Origin: Brumimicrobium salinarum
GTDB taxonomy: Bacteria; Bacteroidota; Bacteroidia; Flavobacteriales_D; Crocinitomicaceae
Assembly (NCBI RefSeq): GCF_002844555.1
Contig: NZ_PJNI01000001.1
Coordinates: forward strand, 248,001 to 312,000
DNA: 64,000 nt
Direction of reading: 5' to 3'
Each line of letters begins with the position of its first letter. The stretch's first letter is position 1. Positions 18,625 through 26,735 of this stretch are shown here, one piece after another. The position numbers were made by a program, and so were the translations under genes. The notes under the pieces are model-generated. The model searched no databases. It was not told where the DNA came from and saw only the letters and a program-made list of their open reading frames with translations.

Positions 18625-19002
18625 CTATTCTTCTAAATTAATTGTTTCCGTAGCTGTTAAGTGTGCTTTTGCACGAACAGTTATAGAGGTGTAATAATCA
18701 GCAGTATCTTTTGCGTATACAGTAAGGTAAGCAACTTTATCGTCCTTACCATCATATTGATCAAACAGGTCGTTGAGATTAAATTTGGCAACCCCAGAAT
18801 CATCAGAACGCTTTTCATCAAAGTATTCAGGTGTATCTTTATCGATATCCCCTACAATTCTAACATTGATATTAGGTGTTAGGATATTATCACTCGAACG
18901 TACATAGATTTTTAAAATCGAATCATCGGTGTTTTTACACGAAGTCGAAATCATACTCATCACAACGAGTAACAATAGGAAAAGCGTATGTTTTTGTTTC
19001 AT
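18625..19002 (-). CDS. Small lipoprotein, paralogue of the downstream gene
   Basis: 125 residues from the ATG at 19002; a TTG seven codons upstream is less likely because it precedes the signal peptide with MIRRSKN. The lipobox is MSMISTSC. The mature part carries KIYVRSSDNILTPNINVRIVG and DDSGVAKFNLNDLFD, matching the pattern in the next gene (K.VxD...PN..V...G, then SGVA.FN). Both probably arose by duplication. Function unknown. Confidence 0.75.
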   Translation of the reverse strand: MKQKHTLFLLLLVVMSMISTSCKNTDDSILKIYVRSSDNILTPNINVRIVGDIDKDTPEYFDEKRSDDSGVAKFNLNDLFDQYDGKDDKVAYLTVYAKDTADYYTSITVRAKAHLTATETINLEE

Positions 19003-19072
19003 ATTTTTGGATCTTCTAATCAAATTACTTGCGCAAAGTTACAGAATAATTATTATTCCGAAAAATAACTGC

Positions 19073-19080
19073 TAAATTTG
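19073..19080 (+). promoter_or_regulatory. Candidate -7 element for pheS
   Basis: TAAATTTG matches TAnnTTTG and lies 56 bases upstream of the pheS ATG, leaving room for a short leader. No -33 element was recognised. Confidence 0.35.
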
Positions 19081-19136
19081 TGCTCAAAATTGAGGGTGTG
19101 TATTCTGAAACACATTTATTTCTAGAATAATTTGAT

Positions 19137-20168
19137 ATGTCTGAGATCCAAAGTAAAATAGAACAACTGCTAAACGAAGTGCGCCAATCGGAACTTAAAA
19201 CCGAAACGGAATTAGAAACGTACAGAATAAAATTTTTAGGTTCTAAAAACTGTTTAAAACCTTTATTTGCAGAATTAAAAACTGTTCCAAATGAACAAAA
19301 AAAGGCCGTTGGTTTACAAATCAATGAACTTAAAAATGAAGCTCAACGTATTTATGATAATTTTAAAGAAAAATTGTCAGGAGCTACTGATCAAAAAGAA
19401 GTAATTGATTATTCGCGACCAGGCGAACCAAATGAAATTGGAGCGAGACATCCTATAAATGTAATTAGAAATGAAATTATTTCCATCTTTGAGCGCATAG
19501 GATATGGCGTTTCTGAAGGTCCAGAAATTGAAGATGATTGGCATAACTTCTCGGCATTAAACTTTCCCGATGAACATCCTGCACGAGATATGCAAGACAC
19601 ATTCTTTGTTGAAAAAGGGGATGAAGAACTTGCACTAAGAACACATACTTCATCGGTTCAAGTACGTGTAATGGAAAATAGCAAGCCTCCTATTCGTACA
19701 ATTTCTCCAGGACGCGTTTATCGAAATGAAGCTATTTCTGCACGTGCGCATTGTTTTTTCCATCAAGTAGAAGGATTATTTATAGATAAAGATGTTTCAT
19801 TTGCAGATTTAAAGCAAACAATACTCTATTTTGCACAGGAAATGTTTGGTAAAAAAACCCAAATCCGATTGCGACCTTCCTATTTTCCTTTTACGGAACC
19901 AAGTGCAGAGGTAGATGTAAGCTGTACGATTTGTAAAGGAAAAGGATGTAATGTGTGTAAGTATACTGGTTGGTTGGAGATCCTAGGTTGTGGAATGGTA
20001 GATCCAAGTGTTTTAACATCAGCCAATATTGATCCGAAAGAATACAGCGGGTTTGCTTTCGGTATGGGGATAGAGCGTATTGCACAATTAAAATACCGCG
20101 TAAATGATTTGCGTTTATATTCTGAAAATGATATACGATTTTTAAAACAATTTAAATCAGCTTTTTAA
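19137..20168 (+). CDS. pheS: Phenylalanine-tRNA ligase alpha subunit
   Basis: 343 residues, full length. An N-terminal coiled coil for tRNA binding (residues 1-90) is followed by the class II catalytic core: motif 2 (SPGRVYRNEAISARAHCFFHQVEGL) and motif 3 (FAFGMGIERIAQLKY). Between them is an insert with four Cys (CTICKGKGCNVCKYTGW), a likely metal-binding knuckle known in some bacterial PheS. PheS pairs with PheT, which is not in the window. A YtxJ-like gene follows after 2 bases, probably in the same transcript. Confidence 0.97.
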   Translation: MSEIQSKIEQLLNEVRQSELKTETELETYRIKFLGSKNCLKPLFAELKTVPNEQKKAVGLQINELKNEAQRIYDNFKEKLSGATDQKEVIDYSRPGEPNEIGARHPINVIRNEIISIFERIGYGVSEGPEIEDDWHNFSALNFPDEHPARDMQDTFFVEKGDEELALRTHTSSVQVRVMENSKPPIRTISPGRVYRNEAISARAHCFFHQVEGLFIDKDVSFADLKQTILYFAQEMFGKKTQIRLRPSYFPFTEPSAEVDVSCTICKGKGCNVCKYTGWLEILGCGMVDPSVLTSANIDPKEYSGFAFGMGIERIAQLKYRVNDLRLYSENDIRFLKQFKSAF

Positions 20169-20170
20169 AT

Positions 20171-20542
20171 ATGGGACTGTTTTCATTTAAAAAAAAATCA
20201 AATTCCAATCAGTTAAATTGGAAAAACATAGATTCAACTGAAGATTTAAAACAAGCCTTTGAAGCTTCAAAAGATCTTCCTGTAGTTTTCTTTAAACACT
20301 CTACACGTTGCAGCATCTCTTCAATGGCACTCAGTCGCTTTGAAAAAGATTGGAACTCAACAACACCATGTACATTATGTTTTATTGATTTAATCGCAAA
20401 TCGACCTGTTTCTAATGCCTTAGCTGAACTAACAGGTGTTGAGCATCAATCACCACAAGTAATTGTAGTTAAAAACAAAGAAGTAATTCTCACGGATACC
20501 CACAACGGAATTTCTGCTTCAGCAATTCAAAACATACTTTAA
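20171..20542 (+). CDS. ytxJ: YtxJ-like bacillithiol-system thioredoxin-fold protein
   Basis: 123 residues. The protein has the monothiol pattern HSTRCSISSMAL, where the single Cys replaces a CxxC, followed by a thioredoxin-like fold ending in HQSPQVIVVKNKEVI with the cis-Pro region. This is the family called bacillithiol system redox-active protein YtxJ, thought to act on bacillithiol mixed disulfides in the cytoplasm. The sequence itself does not show that this organism makes bacillithiol. It lies 2 bases after pheS and 4 bases before the glutaminyl cyclase gene. Confidence 0.82.
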   Translation: MGLFSFKKKSNSNQLNWKNIDSTEDLKQAFEASKDLPVVFFKHSTRCSISSMALSRFEKDWNSTTPCTLCFIDLIANRPVSNALAELTGVEHQSPQVIVVKNKEVILTDTHNGISASAIQNIL

Positions 20543-20546
20543 AGCC

Positions 20547-21626
20547 ATGAAAAAACTCGTTTTTATTTCAACACTCATTTTATCTTTAAGTTTATTTAAT
20601 GCCTGTACAGGTGATGAAAAAGTAAAAGTAGGTAGTTTAACGCCTGCAAAATTTGAACTTCCTTTTAATAATGCAAGTGCTAAAAAAGGCGAAGTTATAC
20701 GTGTAGAAGTAAGTGTTGCTGTTCCTGAAGAAGTCGATGAAATTCGAGTTTTTACTAAAGACACTACAATTTTTGAGGGTAATGCGACGAAAAAGAATTA
20801 CGTGTTTGAGGTAAGTACCCGATCGTGGGATATTGGGACCAACCAATTAACTTTAGAAAGCAAAACAAAAGAAGGAAAGTCTCGCAGAGATAATAGAATT
20901 ATTAAAATTTTTCCAGATTTTTCTCCAAAAGACTATACAGCAGAAGTTATTCAAGTCTTTCCACATGCTACCACTTCATACACACAAGGACTTGAGTTTG
21001 ATGGGGGTCAATTGTATGAGGGAACTGGTGGAAAAGGTGCTACGGGAGTTAGTATGGTTGCAAAAGTAGATTTAGTTTCAGGAGCTATTAAAGAGAAAAA
21101 AGAACTCGACAAAAAATATTTCGGAGAAGGAATTACCATTATGGGGGATCGTTTATATCAGCTCACATGGCAAGAGCACACTTGTTTCGTATATGATAAA
21201 AACACCTTAGAAGAACTCGAAACATTTACTTACACAGGTGAAGGTTGGGGATTATGTAATGATGGAGAAAACTTAATTATGTCTGATGGTTCGGAACGTA
21301 TTTACTTTAGAGACCCAAATACTTTCGGAATGAAAAAATCGATTGAAGTGTTTTCAAACAATGGGCCTGTTAAGGGGTTGAATGAATTAGAATACATCAA
21401 CGGTAAAATATATGCTAATATTTATACACGCAACAAAATGGTTATCATAGATCCAGAAACAGGAGCGGTTACAGGAAACATTGATGCAAGCATTTTGGCC
21501 TTAGATTATCGAAAAACAGGAGAAGTCTTGAATGGAATTGCATATAAGGCGTCGACCAAACAATTGTTTGTAACGGGTAAAAACTGGCCCAATCTTTTAG
21601 AAATTGGTCTACGTTTAGACAATTAG
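20547..21626 (+). CDS. Glutaminyl-peptide cyclotransferase, lipoprotein
   Basis: 359 residues. Lipoprotein signal peptide with lipobox LSLFNAC (Cys about 20). Residues 25-125 are an Ig-like N-terminal part. Residues 130-359 are a five-bladed beta-propeller of the plant-type glutamine cyclotransferase family: SYTQGLEFDGGQLYEGTG, GEGITIMGDRLYQLTWQE, GWGLCNDGENLIMSDGS, LNELEYINGKIYANIY and LNGIAYKASTKQLFVTGKNWP. The enzyme forms N-terminal pyroglutamate on exported proteins, which fits the pyroglutamate often found on T9SS-exported proteins. It is the end of the pheS-ytxJ cluster. Confidence 0.9.
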   Translation: MKKLVFISTLILSLSLFNACTGDEKVKVGSLTPAKFELPFNNASAKKGEVIRVEVSVAVPEEVDEIRVFTKDTTIFEGNATKKNYVFEVSTRSWDIGTNQLTLESKTKEGKSRRDNRIIKIFPDFSPKDYTAEVIQVFPHATTSYTQGLEFDGGQLYEGTGGKGATGVSMVAKVDLVSGAIKEKKELDKKYFGEGITIMGDRLYQLTWQEHTCFVYDKNTLEELETFTYTGEGWGLCNDGENLIMSDGSERIYFRDPNTFGMKKSIEVFSNNGPVKGLNELEYINGKIYANIYTRNKMVIIDPETGAVTGNIDASILALDYRKTGEVLNGIAYKASTKQLFVTGKNWPNLLEIGLRLDN

Positions 21627-21800
21627 CGAACGATTTAATTAACGACTTTTATTCCGAACATTTGAGATTTAGATACTAATCTCTTCAACCTTTGATTTAT
21701 TAGAGGTGCTTTTTGGAACATCATTTTTGTATTTCGAAGCAATCTATTCTTATTTCCATCCCCATTAATGAAAGATAAAGTTTTGTTCTTTTTTAATACT

Positions 21801-21862
21801 TCAGATGCTGTGAAATCTTATAATTAAGACACTTCACAATGCTGCATCTGATTTTTTATTAA
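21801..21862 (+). terminator. Possible terminator: interrupted hairpin with T-run
   Basis: Two arms pair in order, TCAGATGC (21801-21808) with GCATCTGA (21844-21851) and TGTGAA (21809-21814) with TTCACA (21833-21838), interrupted by a 5-base bulge. The run tttttta follows. It is 175 bases after the glutaminyl cyclase stop, so the assignment is weak; a regulatory structure before the epimerase gene is an alternative. Confidence 0.35.
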
Positions 21863-21913
21863 ATTTGACCTCTATATTATTAATGCAGCACTGCGGAATT
21901 AAACTTAAAACGA

Positions 21914-22858
21914 ATGAAAATTCTTGTTACAGGAGGAGCAGGTTTTATACCTAGTTGCCTTACAGATAAACTAATTGAAGATCCAAATTGTAGTGTTGTG
22001 GCTGTAGATAACTTCCTAACAGGAAAGCGTCAGAAAATCTCCAAAAGCGAATTTGATAACTTTTTATTTGTTGAGGCTGATTGTAATGATTACGATCAAA
22101 TGAGTGCTCTTTTTAATGAACATAAATTCGATTATGTGTTTCATTATGCTGCTGTAGTAGGTGTAAAACGAACAACTGACAACCCGATTGCTGTATTAAA
22201 TGATATCGAAGGTCTCAAGCATATTTTTAATTTGTCCACTGAACATAAAATTAAACGTTTATTTTTCTCATCCTCATCAGAAGTTTATGGTGAACCTGTG
22301 GAATTACCACAACATGAAAAAACCACACCATTGAATTCAAAACTTCCTTATGCCATTGTAAAAAATTTAGGAGAAGCGTTTTGCCGTTCATACCAACAAA
22401 TGTATGGTTTAGATTATACTATTTTCAGGTTTTTTAATACTTACGGACCTAAGCAAAGTCCGGACTTTGTAATGAGTAAGTTTATCAAACAAGCATTAAA
22501 AAATGAAGACATTACCATTTATGGAAAAGGTGACCAAACACGCACATTTTGTTATGTAGATGACAATATAGAAGCCACAATGAAGGCGTTCAAAAATGAA
22601 CTATTCGTTAATGACATTATTAACATCGGAAACGATAAAGAGACAACAATTCTGGAACTGGCGGAAGTAATTCAACGCCTCACAAAATCACAATCGAAAA
22701 TTGTTTTCCTTCCACCGCTAAAAGAAGGAGATATGACAAGAAGGCAACCAAATGCAGCTAACATGAGGAAATTATTAGCACATGATTTCTGTCCTCTGGA
22801 GATAGGTGTTCGCAAAGTAATCGAATCAAAAATTTATCAGGAATTAAATCAAATTTAA
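21914..22858 (+). CDS. NAD-dependent sugar-nucleotide epimerase/dehydratase
   Basis: 314 residues, short-chain dehydrogenase superfamily. The N-terminal Rossmann motif reads GGAGFIPS, where the usual third Gly of GxxGxxG is Pro. Catalytic residues are present: the SSSSEVYGEP stretch and YAIVK (YxxxK). Substrate-domain motifs FFNTYGP and RTFCYVDD place it with UDP-sugar 4-epimerases, 4,6-dehydratases or UDP-glucuronate decarboxylases. The exact sugar cannot be read from the sequence. It stands alone, with no glycosyltransferase cluster beside it. Confidence 0.85.
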   Translation: MKILVTGGAGFIPSCLTDKLIEDPNCSVVAVDNFLTGKRQKISKSEFDNFLFVEADCNDYDQMSALFNEHKFDYVFHYAAVVGVKRTTDNPIAVLNDIEGLKHIFNLSTEHKIKRLFFSSSSEVYGEPVELPQHEKTTPLNSKLPYAIVKNLGEAFCRSYQQMYGLDYTIFRFFNTYGPKQSPDFVMSKFIKQALKNEDITIYGKGDQTRTFCYVDDNIEATMKAFKNELFVNDIINIGNDKETTILELAEVIQRLTKSQSKIVFLPPLKEGDMTRRQPNAANMRKLLAHDFCPLEIGVRKVIESKIYQELNQI

Positions 22859-23029
22859 GAACGATACTGTATCATGTTAGGTATGAAAATAAAAACACGC
22901 CTACAAACATTAAGTCTATAGAATTTGATTCTATACATAAAAATATTTTTCTCAATCGCTTGCTTTCTATTTACCTTTTTATTATCTTAATTTAGCAACC
23001 ACCAAAAAATTGGAATAAATTTAACGATA

Positions 23030-25321
23030 ATGAAGCAAATTACAACCGACATCCAGTCTCCTGCAGACTTTACAGAACGATTCATCAATCAAACCAATCA
23101 TCCTGTGTTTCTTACAGGAAAAGCAGGAACAGGAAAAACGACGCTATTAAAAAAAATCATTGATTCAACACATAAAAACACCGTTGTCGTTGCTCCTACG
23201 GGAATTGCCGCATTAAATGCAGGCGGTGTTACCATACATTCCTTTTTTCAAATGCCATTTGCCGCATTTATACCAGAATTAGGTCAACCACCATTTGTAG
23301 GACAACGTACTCAATTCAATACCAAAACTACGCTTCAACAACATTTTAATATGAACAAGAAGAAGCGTTCTATTTTTTTAAAATTGGAACTGCTTATCAT
23401 TGATGAAGTAAGTATGTTGCGCTCGGACCTACTAGACGCAATGGATTTTATGTTGCGTAAAATTAGAAGAAACGACACGCCTTATGGTGGTGTTCAAGTA
23501 TTGTTTATTGGTGATTTAATGCAACTTCCCCCAATTGTAAAACGAGAAGAAAAGGCTGAACTTGATAAATATTATAAAGGAAGTTTCTTTTTTCATGCTA
23601 AGGTGATTCAAGAATATCCACCCCTCTACATCGAATTGGAAAAAATATACCGGCAAAATGATCCTGACTTTATTGAAGTATTGAATAACCTAAGAAACAA
23701 TCACATTTCTCCTGAGAATGTTGAATTATTGAATCAATATGTAAAACCAAATTTTGACGCTACAGAACACGAGGGCTTCATTACATTAACAACCCATAAC
23801 GCTAAAGCGGATGAAATAAACGATAAAGCACTTCGGGCATTACCCGGAAAAACAACCAAATATGATGCGGTGGTGACAAAAAAGTTTCCAGAATATATCT
23901 ATCCCATACCTAAAACGATGGAACTTAAGGTAGGTGCGCAGGTAATGTTCATTAAAAACGATATGTCACATGAAAAGCGTTACTACAATGGTAAAATTGG
24001 CCGTGTTACGGCTTTATATCCTGATGAAATCAAAGTTTTATTTCCTGATGAAAACTTGACAATCTCTGTGGAACAATATGAGTGGGAAAATGTAAAGTTT
24101 TCATTAGACCCAAAATCAGGGGAAATTAAAGAAGAGGTTGTGGGAACATTTGTACATTTTCCATTAAAACTTGCTTGGGCAATTACAGTGCATAAAAGTC
24201 AAGGCTTAACGTTTGAGAAAGCCGTTTTAGATTTATCTAAAGTATTTGCTCCCGGTCAAGCGTATGTAGGACTATCTCGTTTAGTTTCGTTAAAAGGATT
24301 GGTATTGACAAGTCCAATTCAATTAAACGGTTTACGCAATGATCAACACGTAGTAAATTATGCAAAAAACAAAGCAGATCGTGACTTACTTTCTAGAAAA
24401 CTAGAACTAGGAACGATTACCTATTTACAAAATAGACTTACCAAAACTTTTAATTGGGATGCAATGGTTAGTCGATGGTTATCGTTGGAAGCAGCACATA
24501 AAACAGCTGGTCCACGCAGTGAAATGGCAAAAAACAAAGTATGGTTTGAAGAGCAGATAAATGCCTTAATGGGCACACTAGAACCTTCAAAAAAGTTTAG
24601 ATCACAATTAATTCGTATTTGTCAACCAGATAATTTAGACATAGATCTACTTTATGAACGTTATGAAGCTGCTTATAATTACTTCATTAAAATATTAGAA
24701 CCCGTTTTTAGAAGCAACATTAAAAAGTTATTGTTGCTCGGTAAAAAATCTAACGTGAAACAGTATGTTGAAGATCTAGGTGAATTGGATGATTTACTTA
24801 CCGAGACAATCCTGGAATTGAAGAAGTCCAGAAAATTGATTCAGAATCTTTATAACGGAAAAGAATTATCAAAGGAAAATGTTTGGGACGATCAAATTCG
24901 TAATTTTAAAATCGCTAAAGTTCAGGTTGTTAAAAATGAAATCATGCGGGAAAACCCTATGATTGGTGAATTACAAGATTTTGTTTCGGAAAAAACAGCA
25001 GCCAAAAAGAAAGAAAAAAGTAAAAAACCTAAAGTAAGCACTTTTGAAAAAACACTTGAACTTTTTGAAAAAGGAAACACTGTTCAAGAAATCGCTGATG
25101 CGCGTGTGCTCAAAGAAGAAACCATTTATAATCATTTAGGTCGATTAATAAAAGATGAAAAAATTGAATTAGACGAGGTTTTAGATCAAGAAAAAATCGC
25201 CATCCTAAAAGACAAACTTGGTGATGAAATCGAGGGTAGCTTAACCGAAGCAAAAGCTGCTGTTGGGAAAGCAATTACCTGGAATGAGTTAAAAGTATAT
25301 CACAACAGTTTATTAAAGTAA
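23030..25321 (+). CDS. Pif1-like superfamily 1 helicase with C-terminal HTH domain
   Basis: 763 residues. Helicase motifs are readable: Walker A GKAGTGKTTLLKK (about residue 30), motif Ia VVAPTGIAALNAGG, Walker B LLIIDEVSML, motif III FIGDLMQLPP, and a C-terminal helicase motif VHKSQGLTFEKAVLD with GLSRL. Residues 440-660 are a helical region. The last 120 residues hold a Lys-rich linker and a helix-turn-helix of the HTH_40 type (TVQEIADARVLKEETIYNHLGRL), as in RecQ-type tails. Pif1 helicases unwind DNA 5' to 3' and act on G4 or replication barriers. The gene is monocistronic with its own terminator. Confidence 0.9.
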   Translation: MKQITTDIQSPADFTERFINQTNHPVFLTGKAGTGKTTLLKKIIDSTHKNTVVVAPTGIAALNAGGVTIHSFFQMPFAAFIPELGQPPFVGQRTQFNTKTTLQQHFNMNKKKRSIFLKLELLIIDEVSMLRSDLLDAMDFMLRKIRRNDTPYGGVQVLFIGDLMQLPPIVKREEKAELDKYYKGSFFFHAKVIQEYPPLYIELEKIYRQNDPDFIEVLNNLRNNHISPENVELLNQYVKPNFDATEHEGFITLTTHNAKADEINDKALRALPGKTTKYDAVVTKKFPEYIYPIPKTMELKVGAQVMFIKNDMSHEKRYYNGKIGRVTALYPDEIKVLFPDENLTISVEQYEWENVKFSLDPKSGEIKEEVVGTFVHFPLKLAWAITVHKSQGLTFEKAVLDLSKVFAPGQAYVGLSRLVSLKGLVLTSPIQLNGLRNDQHVVNYAKNKADRDLLSRKLELGTITYLQNRLTKTFNWDAMVSRWLSLEAAHKTAGPRSEMAKNKVWFEEQINALMGTLEPSKKFRSQLIRICQPDNLDIDLLYERYEAAYNYFIKILEPVFRSNIKKLLLLGKKSNVKQYVEDLGELDDLLTETILELKKSRKLIQNLYNGKELSKENVWDDQIRNFKIAKVQVVKNEIMRENPMIGELQDFVSEKTAAKKKEKSKKPKVSTFEKTLELFEKGNTVQEIADARVLKEETIYNHLGRLIKDEKIELDEVLDQEKIAILKDKLGDEIEGSLTEAKAAVGKAITWNELKVYHNSLLK

Positions 25322-25345
25322 AAGCATGTTTATGCTTTTACTTTA
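25319..25345 (+). terminator. Rho-independent terminator after Pif1-like helicase
   Basis: Perfect 9-bp stem TAAAAGCAT (25319-25327) / ATGCTTTTA (25332-25340) with a 4-base loop, overlapping the stop codon and followed by ctttattttac. Confidence 0.8.
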
Positions 25346-25355
25346 TTTTACTGGG

Positions 25356-26633
25356 CTACTGTATTGCGTTTTTTAGAATTTCACTAAATCGATAAACGTC
25401 CTCATAAGAGTTATATAAAGGAACAGGTGCAATACGGATTACATTGGGTTCTCGCCAATCTGCTACAACTCCTTCTTTTGCCATTGCATCGAAAAGATCT
25501 TTTCCTTGTCCGTGGGCTAAAATACTTAATTGTGAACCTCTTTCTTTTGGGTTTTTCGGTGTGATGATTTCAAAGTCTGCATTTTCTGATGCTTTTGAAA
25601 CTTCATTAATTACAAATTCCAAATAAGCCGTTATATCTTCACGTTTTTTACTGATGGCTGCCATTCCTACCTCATCAAAAATGTCTAAAGAAGCTTTGTG
25701 TGCTGCCATTCCTAAAACTGGTGCGTTACTCAATTGCCAAGACTCAGCACTTTGAATGGGTTGAAATTCTGGCTCCATTTTGAAACGTTTTTCTTTATTG
25801 TGTCCCCACCAACCTGCGAATCGTGGTAGATCATCATTGGTAACATGTTTTTCGTGAACAAATAATCCAGCAACTCCACCCGGACTAGAATTCATGTATT
25901 TGTAGGTACACCACGCCGCAAAATCTACATTCCAATCATGCAAAGAAAGCTCTACATTTCCGGCAGCATGTGCTAAATCAAAACCAACTTTTGCTCCTAC
26001 CTTATGGCCTGCTTCTGTAATTGATTTCATATCGAGTAGCTGCCCAGTATAATAATTTAATCCACCAATCATTACCATTGCCAATTCATCGCCTAGTTCC
26101 TCAATTTTTGAAACAATGTCTTCGTTTCTCAACAAATGTTCTCCTTCTCTTGGAAAAACTTCAACTATTGCTTCATCGATGGAATATCCGTGGTGTTTTG
26201 CTTGTGATTGCAAAGCATATTGATCTGATGGAAAAGCTTTTCCTTCACATAAAATCTTGATGCGTTTTCCTTTAGGTCGATAAAATGAAACCATCAAAAG
26301 ATGTAAATTCGTTGTTAATGAATGCGTAATCACAACTTCCTTATTGGTAGCGCCAACAATCTTAGCGGCTTTTTCTGTCAGCAATTCATGGTAAGAAAAC
26401 CACGGATTTTTAGCGTCAAAATGTCCTTCTACTCCCCATTTTGCCCAATCATTTAATTCTTGCTGAATGTACTCTTGGGTTCTTTTAGGTTGTAACCCTA
26501 AAGAGTTTCCTGTAAAATACACCACAGGCTTTTCATGAAAATCTGGAATAAGAAATTCATCTCTCCACTTTCTTAACGGATCGAATTGGTCTTTTTCTTG
26601 TGCAAAAGCAAGTGTATTTTTATATTTTGACAT
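25356..26633 (-). CDS. kynU: Kynureninase
   Basis: 425 residues, typical length. It is a PLP-dependent fold type I enzyme that cleaves kynurenine to anthranilate and alanine (or 3-hydroxykynurenine to 3-hydroxyanthranilate). Visible family stretches: YFTGNSLGLQPKRT near residue 40, VVITHSLTTNLHLLM near 103, FDLAHAAGNVELSLHDWNVDFA near 220 and the PLP-Lys region WCTYKYMNSSPGGVAGLFVHE at about 240. No other tryptophan-catabolism gene lies beside it; hppD at the left edge is the only other aromatic amino-acid gene here. Confidence 0.95.
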   Translation of the reverse strand: MSKYKNTLAFAQEKDQFDPLRKWRDEFLIPDFHEKPVVYFTGNSLGLQPKRTQEYIQQELNDWAKWGVEGHFDAKNPWFSYHELLTEKAAKIVGATNKEVVITHSLTTNLHLLMVSFYRPKGKRIKILCEGKAFPSDQYALQSQAKHHGYSIDEAIVEVFPREGEHLLRNEDIVSKIEELGDELAMVMIGGLNYYTGQLLDMKSITEAGHKVGAKVGFDLAHAAGNVELSLHDWNVDFAAWCTYKYMNSSPGGVAGLFVHEKHVTNDDLPRFAGWWGHNKEKRFKMEPEFQPIQSAESWQLSNAPVLGMAAHKASLDIFDEVGMAAISKKREDITAYLEFVINEVSKASENADFEIITPKNPKERGSQLSILAHGQGKDLFDAMAKEGVVADWREPNVIRIAPVPLYNSYEDVYRFSEILKNAIQ

Positions 26634-26735
26634 TATTGGAATGTTTTAATTTATCAGGTTCCTAAAATAGAAAAATTATTAGTAGTGAAGAATAAAGCAT
26701 TAAGGAAAACCTGGCTGAGATTATTTTTTATTCTA

